Source: Methylobacillus flagellatus
GTDB lineage: Bacteria; Pseudomonadota; Gammaproteobacteria; Burkholderiales; Methylophilaceae
Reading direction: 5' to 3'
Assembly: GCF_005502435.1 (NCBI RefSeq)
Contig: NZ_SCOU01000002.1
Span: 1 to 64,000, forward strand
Length of the DNA stretch: 64,000 nucleotides
A program made the translations under genes and the position numbers. Under the pieces are notes generated by a model. The model was not told the DNA's origin and searched no databases. It worked only from the letters and a program-made list of their open reading frames with translations. Positions 27,639-38,183 of this stretch are shown piece by piece (the first letter of the stretch is position 1; each line of letters opens with the position of its first letter).

Positions 27639-30392
27639 TTAGTGCGCTTCTTCCCAGTTGCTGCCTATGCCCACTTCCGCCAGTAGCGGTACATCCAGTT
27701 TTGCTACGTCCTGCATCAGTTGCGGCAGCGTGCGTTTGACCAGATCCAGTTCGGCATCCGGGACTTCCAGCACCAGTTCATCGTGCACCTGCATGATGAG
27801 TTTGGTGCTGAGTTGCGCGGATTCCAGCCAGCCTTGCACGGCGATCATGGCCAGCTTGATCAGGTCGGCTGCGGTGCCCTGCATGGGCGCGTTGATGGCG
27901 GCACGCTCGGCACCGGCACGGCGCATGCCGTTCGGGCTGTTGATCTCCGGCACCCACAATCGGCGGCCGAACAGGGTTTCCACATAGCCCTGCGCCTTGG
28001 CTTGTTCGCGCGTGTTCTGCATGTAGTCGCGCACGCCGGGGTAGCGCGCGAAATAGCGTTCGATGTAGCTCGCGGCGGCATTGCGATCGATGTTGAGATT
28101 CTGCGCCAGCCCGAAGGCGGACATGCCGTAGATCAGCCCGAAGTTGATGACTTTGGCATAGCGGCGCTGCTCATGATCGACGGCGCTGCGTTCTACCCCG
28201 AAGATCTCGGCGGCGGTGGCGCGGTGGATGTCCTCACCGGCCGCGAAAGCGGCCAGCAGGCCGGCGTCCTGCGACAGGTGCGCCATGATGCGCAGCTCGA
28301 TCTGCGAATAGTCGGCCGAAACGATGACGCTGCCCGGCGCGGCGATGAAAGCTTCGCGGATGCGACGGCCTTCCGCGGTGCGCACCGGGATGTTCTGCAG
28401 ATTGGGGTCCGAGCTGGCCAAGCGGCCGGTGACGGCCACGGCCTGGCTGTAGCTGGTATGCACGCGGCCGGTGGCCGGGTTGACCATGCGTGGCAGCTTG
28501 TCGGTGTAGGTGGATTTTAGTTTGGCCATGCCGCGATGTTCGAGGATCACCTTGGGCAGGGCGTGGTCCAGCGCCAGTTCCTGCAGTACATCTTCGTCGG
28601 TGGACGGCGCACCGCTCGGTGTCTTTTTCAGCGGCTTGATGCCCAGTTTGCCGAACAGGATCTCCTGCAGCTGTTTGGGCGAGCCTAGGTTGAAGGGCTG
28701 GCCAGCCAGCGCGTGCGCCTGCTGTTCCAGCTCCTGCAGCCTGATGCCCAGTTCGTGGCTTTGGCGGCCCAGCATGGCAGCATCGATGAGCACGCCGTTG
28801 CGTTCGATCTTGAACAGGATACCGGACACCGGCAGTTCGATATCGCGGTACACGTGCTCCAGCTTGGCGTCGCTGGCGATCTGCGGATACAGCGTTTGGT
28901 GTAGCTGCAGGGTGATGTCGGCATCTTCCGCGGCATATTCGCTGGCCTGTTCCAGCGCCACCTGATTGAAGCCGATCTGCTTGGCGCCTTTGCCAGCCAC
29001 CTCTTCGAAGCTGATGGTCTGGACGCCTAGATGGCGCATGGCCAGATCGTCCATGCCATGACTGCGGTGGCTTTCCAGCACATAAGATTGCAGCAGCGTG
29101 TCATGCGCGATGCCGTTCAGCGCGATGCCATGATTGGCTAGCACATGCTGGTCATATTTGAGGTTTTGGCCGACTTTTTTGATCGCCGGGTCTTCAAGGA
29201 TGAGGCGCACCTGGGCCAGCGTGGTCTCTAAGTCCAGTTGCTGCGGCACGCCCGCATAGTCATGCGTGAGTGGCAGGTAAGCGGCTTCGCCAGCCAGGGT
29301 GGCGAAGGACATGCCGACCAGCCTAGCCTGCAGCGGGTCCAGCGACGTGGTTTCAGTATCGAAACAGAACAGCGCCGCCGCACGCAGCTTGTCCAGCCAG
29401 CGGTGCAGCTCGGCTTCGCTCAGCAAGGTGTCATAGTGGCGTGTGGTGACCGCGCTGGCCGCGAACAGGTCCCCGCTGCCTTCGGCAGGCAGGGGGCTGG
29501 CGGCTGCCACTTTGGGCGGGCTGGGCTGAGCAAGCTCTAGCTCGCGGCGCAGCGTCTTGAACTCAAAGCGGTCGAACAGGCGGATCAGGGTGTCTTTGTC
29601 CTGCGTGCGTGGCGCGAGGTCGCTGAGATGTTCACGTATGCCCACATCACAGCGGATGGTGATCAGCTCACGTGCGGTCGGCAGCCAGTCCAGTGCTTTG
29701 CGCAGATTTTCACCGACCACACCGCTGATCTCGTCGGCATGCGCGATGATGTTGTCCAGCGAGCCATATTGCTTGAGCCATTTGACCGCGGTCTTGGGGC
29801 CGACCTTTTCTACGCCGGGCACATTGTCCGAGCTGTCACCGATGAGGATCAGGTAATCCACGATGAGCGCAGGCGGCACGCCGAATTTGGCTTCCACACC
29901 GGCTTCATCCAGCACTTCATCGGTCTTGCGGAAAGCATCGCGCATGGTGTTGATGACAGTGACCTGTGGGCTGACCAGCTGAGAGATGTCCTTGTCGCCC
30001 GTGGAGATGATCACGCGCATGCCTTCGCGTTCAGCCTGTTTGGCCAGTGCACCGATCACGTCATCGGCTTCCACCCCGTCTTCCACGATCAGCGGCCAGC
30101 CCATGGCTTTGATGGCTTCGTGCAGCGGGGCGATCTGCAGGCGCAGTTCATCCGGCATGGCGGCGCGGTTGGCTTTGTATTGCGGGTAGATGTCGTCGCG
30201 GAAGGTTTTGCCCTTGGCATCGAACACGCAGGCGCTATAATCGGCCGGATAGTCCTTGTGCAGGCGGCGCAGCATGTTGAGCACGCCCTGGATGGCGCCG
30301 GTCGGCTCGTTGTGTGCATTGCGCAGATCCGGCATGGCATGGAAGGCACGGTACAGATAGGACGAGCCGTCGACCAGTAACAAGGTTTTCAT
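27639..30392 (-). CDS. polA: DNA polymerase I
   Basis: A 917-residue polymerase used in Okazaki fragment maturation and repair. The N-terminal 5' nuclease domain begins LLVDGSSYLYRAFHA. The 3'-5' exonuclease domain retains FDTETTSLD near residue 344, so proofreading is probably intact. Polymerase motifs are SADYSQIELRI (A), RRYAKVINFGLIYG (B) and MQVHDELVLEV (C). Length is normal. The gene faces a LOG-family gene in a divergent pair. Confidence 0.98.
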   Translation of the reverse strand: MKTLLLVDGSSYLYRAFHAMPDLRNAHNEPTGAIQGVLNMLRRLHKDYPADYSACVFDAKGKTFRDDIYPQYKANRAAMPDELRLQIAPLHEAIKAMGWPLIVEDGVEADDVIGALAKQAEREGMRVIISTGDKDISQLVSPQVTVINTMRDAFRKTDEVLDEAGVEAKFGVPPALIVDYLILIGDSSDNVPGVEKVGPKTAVKWLKQYGSLDNIIAHADEISGVVGENLRKALDWLPTARELITIRCDVGIREHLSDLAPRTQDKDTLIRLFDRFEFKTLRRELELAQPSPPKVAAASPLPAEGSGDLFAASAVTTRHYDTLLSEAELHRWLDKLRAAALFCFDTETTSLDPLQARLVGMSFATLAGEAAYLPLTHDYAGVPQQLDLETTLAQVRLILEDPAIKKVGQNLKYDQHVLANHGIALNGIAHDTLLQSYVLESHRSHGMDDLAMRHLGVQTISFEEVAGKGAKQIGFNQVALEQASEYAAEDADITLQLHQTLYPQIASDAKLEHVYRDIELPVSGILFKIERNGVLIDAAMLGRQSHELGIRLQELEQQAHALAGQPFNLGSPKQLQEILFGKLGIKPLKKTPSGAPSTDEDVLQELALDHALPKVILEHRGMAKLKSTYTDKLPRMVNPATGRVHTSYSQAVAVTGRLASSDPNLQNIPVRTAEGRRIREAFIAAPGSVIVSADYSQIELRIMAHLSQDAGLLAAFAAGEDIHRATAAEIFGVERSAVDHEQRRYAKVINFGLIYGMSAFGLAQNLNIDRNAAASYIERYFARYPGVRDYMQNTREQAKAQGYVETLFGRRLWVPEINSPNGMRRAGAERAAINAPMQGTAADLIKLAMIAVQGWLESAQLSTKLIMQVHDELVLEVPDAELDLVKRTLPQLMQDVAKLDVPLLAEVGIGSNWEEAH

Positions 30393-30426
30393 TTTGAAGA
30401 TTTTCTATTGATTGGATAACCACCGC

Positions 30427-31155
30427 ATGAGCGTCGCCAGCAAGCTGCCCAAGATCACGGATATCGAAATACTGAACGCCCAGCCTTCCGCGCGCGAATC
30501 CTGGCATGCCTTCGAGATTATGGCAGAATTCGTGGATGCCACGGAACGCCTCAAGCAGATCACGCCTGCGGTCTCCATTTTCGGCAGCGCCCGCACCCCG
30601 CCCGACCATCCTTATTACCAGTTGACGGAACAGATCGCGCGTCTGCTGTCAGACGCCGGGTTCAGCGTCATCTCCGGTGGTGGTCCTGGCATCATGGAAG
30701 CGGCCAACAAAGGCGCATTCCATGGCAAATCGCCCAGCATAGGCCTCAATATCGAATTGCCATTTGAGCAAAAAGGCAACGATTACCAGGATGTGAGCCA
30801 GAATTTCAAACACTTTTTCATGCGCAAGGTGATGTTCGTCAAGAACGCCTCGGCTTATGTGGTGATGCCGGGTGGTTTTGGCACGCTGGATGAGCTGATG
30901 GAAGCCTTGACGCTGATCCAGACCGGCAAGACGCGCAAGATCCCCATCATCCTGGTGTGCTCGGCGTTCTGGCAGGGCATGCTGGACTGGTTCCGCAGTG
31001 CCTTGATCGCCGAAGGCATGGCCTCGCCCGAGGACATGGACCTGATCCAGGTGATCGATGAGCCGCAAAAAGTGGTGGAAGCCATCTTCAAGCATTACGA
31101 GACACGCGGTTTCGAACCCTCGCCCAGCGAGCGCCAGATCCAGCTTTATTTGTAG
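30427..31155 (+). CDS. LOG-family protein (TIGR00730 type)
   Basis: A 242-residue nucleotide-binding Rossmann-type protein. GGGPGIMEAANKGAF and PGGFGTLDELMEAL are the family signatures. Some members are cytokinin riboside 5'-monophosphate phosphoribohydrolases, others are nucleotide hydrolases of uncertain role (older name: lysine decarboxylase family). I use the ATG at 30427; a TTG 15 nt upstream is also in frame. It is divergent from polA and followed by a DUF2782 gene. Confidence 0.9.
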   Translation: MSVASKLPKITDIEILNAQPSARESWHAFEIMAEFVDATERLKQITPAVSIFGSARTPPDHPYYQLTEQIARLLSDAGFSVISGGGPGIMEAANKGAFHGKSPSIGLNIELPFEQKGNDYQDVSQNFKHFFMRKVMFVKNASAYVVMPGGFGTLDELMEALTLIQTGKTRKIPIILVCSAFWQGMLDWFRSALIAEGMASPEDMDLIQVIDEPQKVVEAIFKHYETRGFEPSPSERQIQLYL

Positions 31156-31231
31156 CTTTTTGCCAGTGGCTGCCCCAGTGCGGACGGCTTTTTGCTAAAC
31201 TCAGTCCATTAACCGTAGATCTGGATCTGTC

Positions 31232-31576
31232 ATGCGCCTGATTCGCTGCTTGCTGTTGCTCGCTACCGTGTTGCCTGTGCTGGCCTATGCAGGTGGTCAA
31301 CCGCCTGTGCTGGAACCGCTGCCTGAACCGCCTCCACCGCCAGCCGGCATGGAGCTGGACCCGAATGCGGAGCCTGAGGTGACCATCATCCAGAAGGGTG
31401 AGGATACCGTAGAGGAATACCGTATCAACGGTGAGCTGTACATGCAGAAGATCACGCCAGCCGGTGGCAAAAAGCCCTATTACCTGCTGAAAGAGGATCA
31501 GGAGGGCGGCTGGTCTCGCATGGACGGCCCCAACCCGCCGCTGGTCATCCCCAAGTGGGTCATCTTCAATTTTTGA
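31232..31576 (+). CDS. DUF2782 family secreted protein
   Basis: A 114-residue protein with signal peptide MRLIRCLLLLATVLPVLAYA. A proline-rich stretch (LEPLPEPPPPPAGME) is followed by the conserved VEEYRINGELYMQKITPAGG and KKPYYLLKEDQEGGW segments of DUF2782. Its neighbourhood to polA and thrB is conserved in beta-proteobacteria as far as I recall. The function is unknown. Confidence 0.85.
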   Translation: MRLIRCLLLLATVLPVLAYAGGQPPVLEPLPEPPPPPAGMELDPNAEPEVTIIQKGEDTVEEYRINGELYMQKITPAGGKKPYYLLKEDQEGGWSRMDGPNPPLVIPKWVIFNF

Positions 31577-31588
31577 GTTCAGTTCATC

Positions 31589-31609
31589 AAGAGGGCGCAG
31601 TGCCCTCTT
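31589..31609 (+). terminator. Weak hairpin after the DUF2782 gene
   Basis: AAGAGGGC (31589-31596) pairs with GCCCTCTT (31602-31609). There is no clear T run after it, so termination may be partial and read-through into thrB is possible. Confidence 0.45.
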
Positions 31610-31653
31610 AATGTTTCACGCCTTTCTTCTATCGTTACCTTTCCTGAACATCC

Positions 31654-32589
31654 ATGTCCGTTTTCACCACCGTCACCTCTGATCAATTGCAGCACTGGCT
31701 CAAGGATTTTCCGCTGGGCGAGCTGTTGGCGCTGCAGGGCATCGCGGCGGGCATCACCAACACCAATTACTTCGTCACCACCACGCAGGGGCGCTATGTG
31801 CTGACCCTGTTCGAAAAGAACACGCTAGACGAACTGCCATTTTTCCTGGACCTGATGACCCACCTGGCCGAGCGGGGCGTGTTGTGTCCGCACCCGGTGG
31901 CCCGTTCCGATGGCGGCAAGCTGGGCTTGCTCAACGGAAAACCGGCTGCGCTGGTGAGTTGTTTGACCGGGCGTGATGTGGAGTCTGCTACGCTGGGGCA
32001 GTGTGCTGCCGTCGGGCGTGCCCTGGCCCAGATGCACCTGGCTGGGCAGGGCTTTCCGGCCAGCATGGTCAACCCGCGTGGCGATGTCTGGCGCGACGCC
32101 ACGGCGGCGCAGGTGCGCAGCAAATTGCAGGCAGCCGACCAGGCCTTGCTGGACAGCGTGCTGAACGCCATGCCGTCGTTTGCCGATCTGCCACAGGGGG
32201 TGATCCACGCTGACCTGTTCCGTGACAACGTGCTGTTCGATGGCGAACAGTTGGGCGGCATCATCGACTTTTACTATGCCTGTGACGACGCCTTGCTGTA
32301 TGACCTGGCCATCGCCGTCAATGACTGGTGCGTGCAGGCTGACGGTGCGCCGGATCTGCCGCGTCAGGCCGCCCTGCTGGAGGCCTACCGTGGCGTGCGC
32401 ACGCTAACCCCTGAGGAATGCGCCGCCTGGCCGGCCATGCTGAGGCGTGCGGCCCTGCGTTTCTGGCTGTCGCGTTTGTACGACCTGCATTTCCCGCAAT
32501 CAGGCGAACTAACGCACGCCAAAGACCCGCAGCATTTCCGTCGCATCCTGCAAGTACGCATGGATGGCCACACGCCGCTCACTGCCTGA
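31654..32589 (+). CDS. thrB: Homoserine kinase (APH-type)
   Basis: Phosphorylates homoserine in threonine synthesis. The 311-residue protein has an aminoglycoside phosphotransferase-like fold, visible as GVIHADLFRDNVLFDG (catalytic loop) and GGIIDFYYACDD (metal-binding). AAGITNTNYFVTT near the N-terminus is the nucleotide-binding part. This type II ThrB is the usual form in beta- and many alpha-proteobacteria. thrA and thrC are not in the window. It is followed after 38 bp by a membrane protein gene. Confidence 0.93.
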   Translation: MSVFTTVTSDQLQHWLKDFPLGELLALQGIAAGITNTNYFVTTTQGRYVLTLFEKNTLDELPFFLDLMTHLAERGVLCPHPVARSDGGKLGLLNGKPAALVSCLTGRDVESATLGQCAAVGRALAQMHLAGQGFPASMVNPRGDVWRDATAAQVRSKLQAADQALLDSVLNAMPSFADLPQGVIHADLFRDNVLFDGEQLGGIIDFYYACDDALLYDLAIAVNDWCVQADGAPDLPRQAALLEAYRGVRTLTPEECAAWPAMLRRAALRFWLSRLYDLHFPQSGELTHAKDPQHFRRILQVRMDGHTPLTA

Positions 32590-32627
32590 GCCGCATGACA
32601 GAACGACCTTGAGAAAGAACCTGTGCC

Positions 32628-33404
32628 ATGAAGTTACCCCTCAGCATTAAAACCGGCCTCAATTGGGTGATCGCCAGCCTGTATCTGTTCGGGCGTTACC
32701 CTGGCAAGTGGCTGGGCCTCGCGCTGGCGTATGTGGTGCTGTTCCTGATGTTGCCCACGGTGATGCCTAGCTTGCTGAGCCTGGTGCTGATGATGTTCTG
32801 GCCGGTGTTCCTGGCGCTGGCGATGGGCTTGCTGCGCGAGGCGGCCGCCGGGCGCGATACCGGATTGCGTGAATTGTTCGAGCAGATCAAACCCAATTTC
32901 GGCCGCCTGCTGAGCATGGGTGGCGCTTGTCTGGTGTATGGCACGCTGGTCGGTTTTCTGACCGGCGACGAGTTACAACGCCTGACCGATCTGCTGCAAC
33001 AGACCGGCCCCGAGGCGATGATGCCGGACCTGACCCCGCTGTTGCTCAAAGTGATGCTGCTGTTGGTGCCCTTGCTGATGGCCACCTGGTTCGCCCCCAT
33101 GTTGATCGCCTACCAGGGGCATAGCTTGCTGAATGCGCTGGGCCAGAGTTTGTGGGCCAGTTGGCGTTTCATGATCCCGCTGGGCGCGGCCTGGCTGGTG
33201 CTGACCTTGATGCTGACGGCGGTGATGTTGCTGGTGGGTGGCCTGGTGGCGCTGGTGAGCTTGTTGTCGTCTGCGCTGGGCACGCTGATCATGAGCCTGG
33301 CCTTGCTGGGCTGCATGCTGTCGGTCACCAGCCTGATGCTGGCCATCCAGTATTTCAGCTACCGTGGTGTGTTTGAAGCAGCGGCGGTGCAGGCTGGCGA
33401 ATAA
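32628..33404 (+). CDS. BPSS1780-family membrane protein
   Basis: A 258-residue hydrophobic protein with about six membrane segments and a cytoplasmic loop rich in charged residues (TGLRELFEQIKPNFGRL). The start WVIASLYLFGRYPGKWLG is like the BPSS1780 family of uncharacterised beta-proteobacterial membrane proteins, and the same family is often next to thrB. The function is unknown. No signal peptide beyond the first membrane helix. Confidence 0.8.
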   Translation: MKLPLSIKTGLNWVIASLYLFGRYPGKWLGLALAYVVLFLMLPTVMPSLLSLVLMMFWPVFLALAMGLLREAAAGRDTGLRELFEQIKPNFGRLLSMGGACLVYGTLVGFLTGDELQRLTDLLQQTGPEAMMPDLTPLLLKVMLLLVPLLMATWFAPMLIAYQGHSLLNALGQSLWASWRFMIPLGAAWLVLTLMLTAVMLLVGGLVALVSLLSSALGTLIMSLALLGCMLSVTSLMLAIQYFSYRGVFEAAAVQAGE

Positions 33405-33482
33405 GGCAGCGCTTTACACGCCTCACCACAAAGGCGGTCTTGTTGCTGGCAGCCTGTGCAGGTGCCAGCAGGACTCTGGCAA

Positions 33483-35693
33483 TTAAACCGCTTCCAGCTT
33501 GGCATATTCCAGTGCCAGCCACTTCAGGCCTTCGCGGCCAAAATTGACCTGCACGCGCATGTCGTTGGCATTGCCTTCGTAACTCACCACCACGCCCTGA
33601 CCGAACTTGGCATGCGCGACCGACTGACCTATCTTCCAGGGCATCGCACTCTTTTGTTCCCCACTCGTTTTACCCATCACCTTGGGCATGGCGTTGTAAT
33701 CCTGCCCGTAGCCGGAGCGCGCGACTGGTTTGGCATTCAGGCGCTTGATCAGCTCATCCGGGATCTCATCCAGAAAGCGTGATGGAATGCCGTAGCGCAC
33801 CTGACCGTGCAGCAGACGGCTTTGCGCATAGCTCAAATACAGACGCTGGCGCGCACGCGTCACCGCCACATACATCAGGCGACGCTCTTCTTCCAGCCCG
33901 GCCGCTTCATACAGGCTTTGTTCATGCGGGCATAGACCTTCTTCCAGCCCGCTGATGAACACCACCTTGAATTCCAGGCCTTTGGCGGCGTGCACCGTCA
34001 TCAATTGCAAGGCTTCGCGCCCGGCCTCGGCCTGATGCTCGCCAGCTTCCAGGCTGGCATGGGTGAGGAACTGCGTGAGCAGTGACTGTGCCACTTCGCC
34101 GTTCTCGTCCACCTGTACGCCGATCTCCTGATTGGTGAACGCCACGGCCGCGTTGATCAGCTCATCCAGGTTGGCGATGCGGTCTTCGCCTTCTTTTTCG
34201 CTCTGATAGAAGGTGCGCAGGCCGGACAGCCCGGTCGCCAGCTCTGCCACTTCCGGCAGCGTAATGCCAATGGCCTCTTCCTGCATCTGCTTCACTAGCG
34301 CCACAAAGCCCGGAATGCCCTTGGCCTTGATAGCGTCGCCCTTGCCTGCGGCTTGTAGCGCGGCTTGCCACAGACTGCCACCCAGGCTGCGTGCGGTTTC
34401 CTGCAATTGTTCCAGGCTGCGTGCGCCTATGCCGCGGGTAGGGAAGTTGATCACGCGCAACAGCGCGGTGTCGTCATGCGGGTTGGCGATCAGCCGCATA
34501 TAAGCCAGCGCATGCTTGATCTCGGCGCGTTCAAAGAAGCGCAGGCCGCCGTAGACGCGGTAGGGCAGGTTGGCCGAGAACAGCGCATGCTCCAGCACGC
34601 GGGACTGCGCATTGGAGCGGTACAGCAGCGCCACTTCGCCCAGGCCATGGCCTTCGGCATGCAGCGACTTGACCTCGTCGACGATGAAGTTGGCCTCGTC
34701 GATGTCGTTATAGGCTTCGTAGACGCGCACCGGCTCGCCCTTGCCCGCGGCGGTCCACAGGTTCTTGCCCAGACGGTTGCGGTTGTGGGTGATGATGGCG
34801 TTGGCGGCATCCAAGATGTTGCTGTAGGAGCGGTAGTTCTGCTCCAGCTTGACGATGCTCTGTACCGCGAAATCACGCTCGAAATCGCGCATATTGCCGA
34901 CGCGTGCGCCGCGGAAGGCGTAGATGGACTGGTCGTCATCGCCCACCGCAAAGATGCAGTTGCGCCCGCTGGCCTGCTGCTCGCCCGCCAGCAGCTTCAA
35001 CCACAGGTATTGCAGACGGTTGGTATCCTGGAACTCGTCCACCAGGATGTATTTGAAGCGGCTCTGATAATGCTGGCGGATGGTGCTGTCGCGGCTCAGC
35101 AGCTCGTAGCAGCGCAGCAGCAGCTCGGCGAAATCCACCACCCCTTCGCGCTGACACTGCTTGTCATATTCCTCGAAGATCTCGCGCATGCGTTGCGAGT
35201 GGGCGTCATAGGCCTCCACCGCATGTGCACGCAAGCCTTCTTCCTTGCAACTATTGATGTAACCCATCACCTGCTTGGGCGGGTACTTCTCGTCATCCAC
35301 GTTCATGGCCTTCATCAGGCGCTTGATCGCAGACAACTGGTCGGCGGTGTCAAAGATCTGGAAGGTGGCAGGCAGCTGGGCCTCGCGGTGATGGGCGCGC
35401 AGCAAGCGGTTGCACAGGCCGTGGAAGGTGCCTACCCACATGCCGCGTGTGTTGATGGGCAGCATGCCGGTCAGCCGCGTCAGCATCTCCTTGGCGGCTT
35501 TGTTGGTGAAGGTCACCGCCAGCAAGCCCAGCGGCGACACCTGACCGGTCTGGATCAGCCAGGCGATACGCGTGGTCAGCACGCGGGTCTTGCCGCTGCC
35601 AGCGCCAGCGAGGATCAGTGCGGATTGATGGGGAAGGGTGACCGCTTCGAGTTGTTTGTCGTTGAGGCCGTCGAGCAAAGTGGATGCATTCAT
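33483..35693 (-). CDS. uvrD: UvrD-family DNA helicase
   Basis: A 736-residue superfamily 1A helicase for mismatch and nucleotide excision repair. Walker A is ILAGAGSGKTRVLTTRIAW (near residue 28), Walker B is VDEFQDTN (near 215), and VGDDDQSIYAFRGA and VTRARQRLYLSYA are later helicase motifs. Length is close to E. coli UvrD (720). Rep is a close alternative, but overall length and C-terminal tail favour UvrD. The gene starts at 35693, opposite a small-RNA candidate on the plus strand. Confidence 0.93.
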   Translation of the reverse strand: MNASTLLDGLNDKQLEAVTLPHQSALILAGAGSGKTRVLTTRIAWLIQTGQVSPLGLLAVTFTNKAAKEMLTRLTGMLPINTRGMWVGTFHGLCNRLLRAHHREAQLPATFQIFDTADQLSAIKRLMKAMNVDDEKYPPKQVMGYINSCKEEGLRAHAVEAYDAHSQRMREIFEEYDKQCQREGVVDFAELLLRCYELLSRDSTIRQHYQSRFKYILVDEFQDTNRLQYLWLKLLAGEQQASGRNCIFAVGDDDQSIYAFRGARVGNMRDFERDFAVQSIVKLEQNYRSYSNILDAANAIITHNRNRLGKNLWTAAGKGEPVRVYEAYNDIDEANFIVDEVKSLHAEGHGLGEVALLYRSNAQSRVLEHALFSANLPYRVYGGLRFFERAEIKHALAYMRLIANPHDDTALLRVINFPTRGIGARSLEQLQETARSLGGSLWQAALQAAGKGDAIKAKGIPGFVALVKQMQEEAIGITLPEVAELATGLSGLRTFYQSEKEGEDRIANLDELINAAVAFTNQEIGVQVDENGEVAQSLLTQFLTHASLEAGEHQAEAGREALQLMTVHAAKGLEFKVVFISGLEEGLCPHEQSLYEAAGLEEERRLMYVAVTRARQRLYLSYAQSRLLHGQVRYGIPSRFLDEIPDELIKRLNAKPVARSGYGQDYNAMPKVMGKTSGEQKSAMPWKIGQSVAHAKFGQGVVVSYEGNANDMRVQVNFGREGLKWLALEYAKLEAV

Positions 35694-35770
35694 GCCGTGA
35701 TTATCGCAGGTCGGGCTGGGGATGAGAAATGCAGTTGATGGAACTTGCAGCCGAGCAGGCTGGTCACAGA
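35694..35770. other. Gap between the uvrD start and the small-RNA candidate
   Basis: This 77-bp part of the 332-bp uvrD-groEL gap has no coding frame. It must carry the uvrD promoter on the minus strand and a promoter for the plus-strand transcript. I see no convincing sigma-70 pair for either. The rest of the gap holds the RNA candidate, the groEL terminator and the groEL 3' flank. Confidence 0.5.
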
Positions 35771-35875
35771 AGCAGACGACAAAACATCGTCTCCTGCTTT
35801 TCCTCCCTGAGCAGGAAGCTTCAGTAATGAAGCTTTATTACCCCGATTTTATCCCCTTTAATCGGGGTTTTTTTT
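35771..35875 (+). ncRNA. Candidate small RNA with an anti-Shine-Dalgarno loop
   Basis: Four stem-loops follow one another without gaps. Stem 1 pairs AGACGA with TCGTCT (35774-35792). Stem 2 pairs CCTGCT with AGCAGG (35793-35815) and its loop displays TCCTCCC (35801-35807), complementary to ribosome binding sites. Stem 3 pairs AAGCTTCA with TGAAGCTT around a GTAA tetraloop (35816-35835). Stem 4 is a plus-strand terminator (35841-35875). No plus-strand gene precedes that terminator, so a separate transcript is implied. I found no clear promoter, so the 5' end is uncertain. Confidence 0.65.
35841..35875 (+). terminator. Rho-independent terminator on the plus strand, with no upstream gene
   Basis: CCCCGATT (35841-35848) pairs with AATCGGGG (35860-35867) and eight T residues follow. 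On the minus strand the T run is missing. Both flanking genes lie on the minus strand. Confidence 0.85.
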
Positions 35876-35900
35876 GCCTGTCGTGTATGGGGTGCGCAAT

Positions 35901-35928
35901 AAAAAGCCCCGCACTAGGCGGGGCTTTT
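35901..35928 (-). terminator. Terminator of groESL
   Basis: On the minus strand GCCCCGC (35924-35918) pairs with GCGGGGC (35912-35906) around a 5-nt loop and is followed by five T residues. It lies about 100 bp after the groEL stop. Confidence 0.85.
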
Positions 35929-36025
35929 CGTTTGTTACGACTTCAGGTGTGACAGGTCAGTCAAGACCAGTTGCATCATGCCGCGCCATTGATTGCGATG
36001 GTCGGCAAGAGGATGCAATTCAAAA

Positions 36026-37684
<1,659 letters not shown>

Positions 37685-37752
37685 TCAGATTGACCATTAG
37701 GTCAGGTTTGAAGCTACGAGCCGATTTGAGGCCCGGATGTGGCGCGAAGCGA

Positions 37753-38043
37753 TCAGGCTTCAACAACGCCCATCAGATCTTCTTCGCGCATCACCAGCAC
37801 TTCAGCGCCGTCAACCTTGACGGTCTGGCCAGCGTATTTGCCGAACAGCACCTTGTCGCCGACCTTCACATCCAGTGCGATGAGCTTGCCGCTGTCGTCT
37901 TTTTTGCCTGGACCAACAGCGAGGATCTCGCCTTGATCCGGCTTCTCGGCGGCGGTGTCAGGGATGACGATACCGGAAGCGGTGGTACGGACTTCTTCGA
38001 GGCGCTTAACGATAACGCGGTCATGCAGAGGACGAATTTTCAT
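37753..38043 (-). CDS. groES: Co-chaperonin GroES
   Basis: The 96-residue GroEL lid begins [17 protein letters not shown] and has the mobile loop near [14 protein letters not shown]. It is the first gene of the groESL operon. Transcription starts under a sigma-70 promoter and CIRCE element at 38129-38183. Confidence 0.99.
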   Translation of the reverse strand: MKIRPLHDRVIVKRLEEVRTTASGIVIPDTAAEKPDQGEILAVGPGKKDDSGKLIALDVKVGDKVLFGKYAGQTVKVDGAEVLVMREEDLMGVVEA

Positions 38044-38128
38044 GAGTTAATCTCCTGATTTGTTGGACAACGAATTGTTCTTGGCGCGAATGCAACTGGC
38101 ATCTGGTGCCTTGCGATCCAGCGCGCTG

Positions 38129-38155
38129 TTAGCACTCACGCTTACAGAGTGCTAA
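38129..38155. promoter_or_regulatory. CIRCE element (HrcA operator) of groESL
   Basis: TTAGCACTC (38129-38137) and GAGTGCTAA (38147-38155) with a 9-nt spacer form a perfect CIRCE inverted repeat. It lies directly downstream of the -10 box, so HrcA should repress groESL until heat stress. hrcA is not in the window. Confidence 0.97.
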
Positions 38156-38183
38156 TGATAGGGACAGGTTCACTGTTTTTCAA
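38155..38183 (-). promoter_or_regulatory. groESL promoter
   Basis: On the minus strand TTGAAA (38183-38178), 17 bp, then TATCAT (38160-38155), which abuts the CIRCE element. A second copy of the -35 region follows from a 14-bp direct repeat (TTTTCAAGAGCTGA) at 38177-38204. I see no sigma-32 type sequence. Confidence 0.8.
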
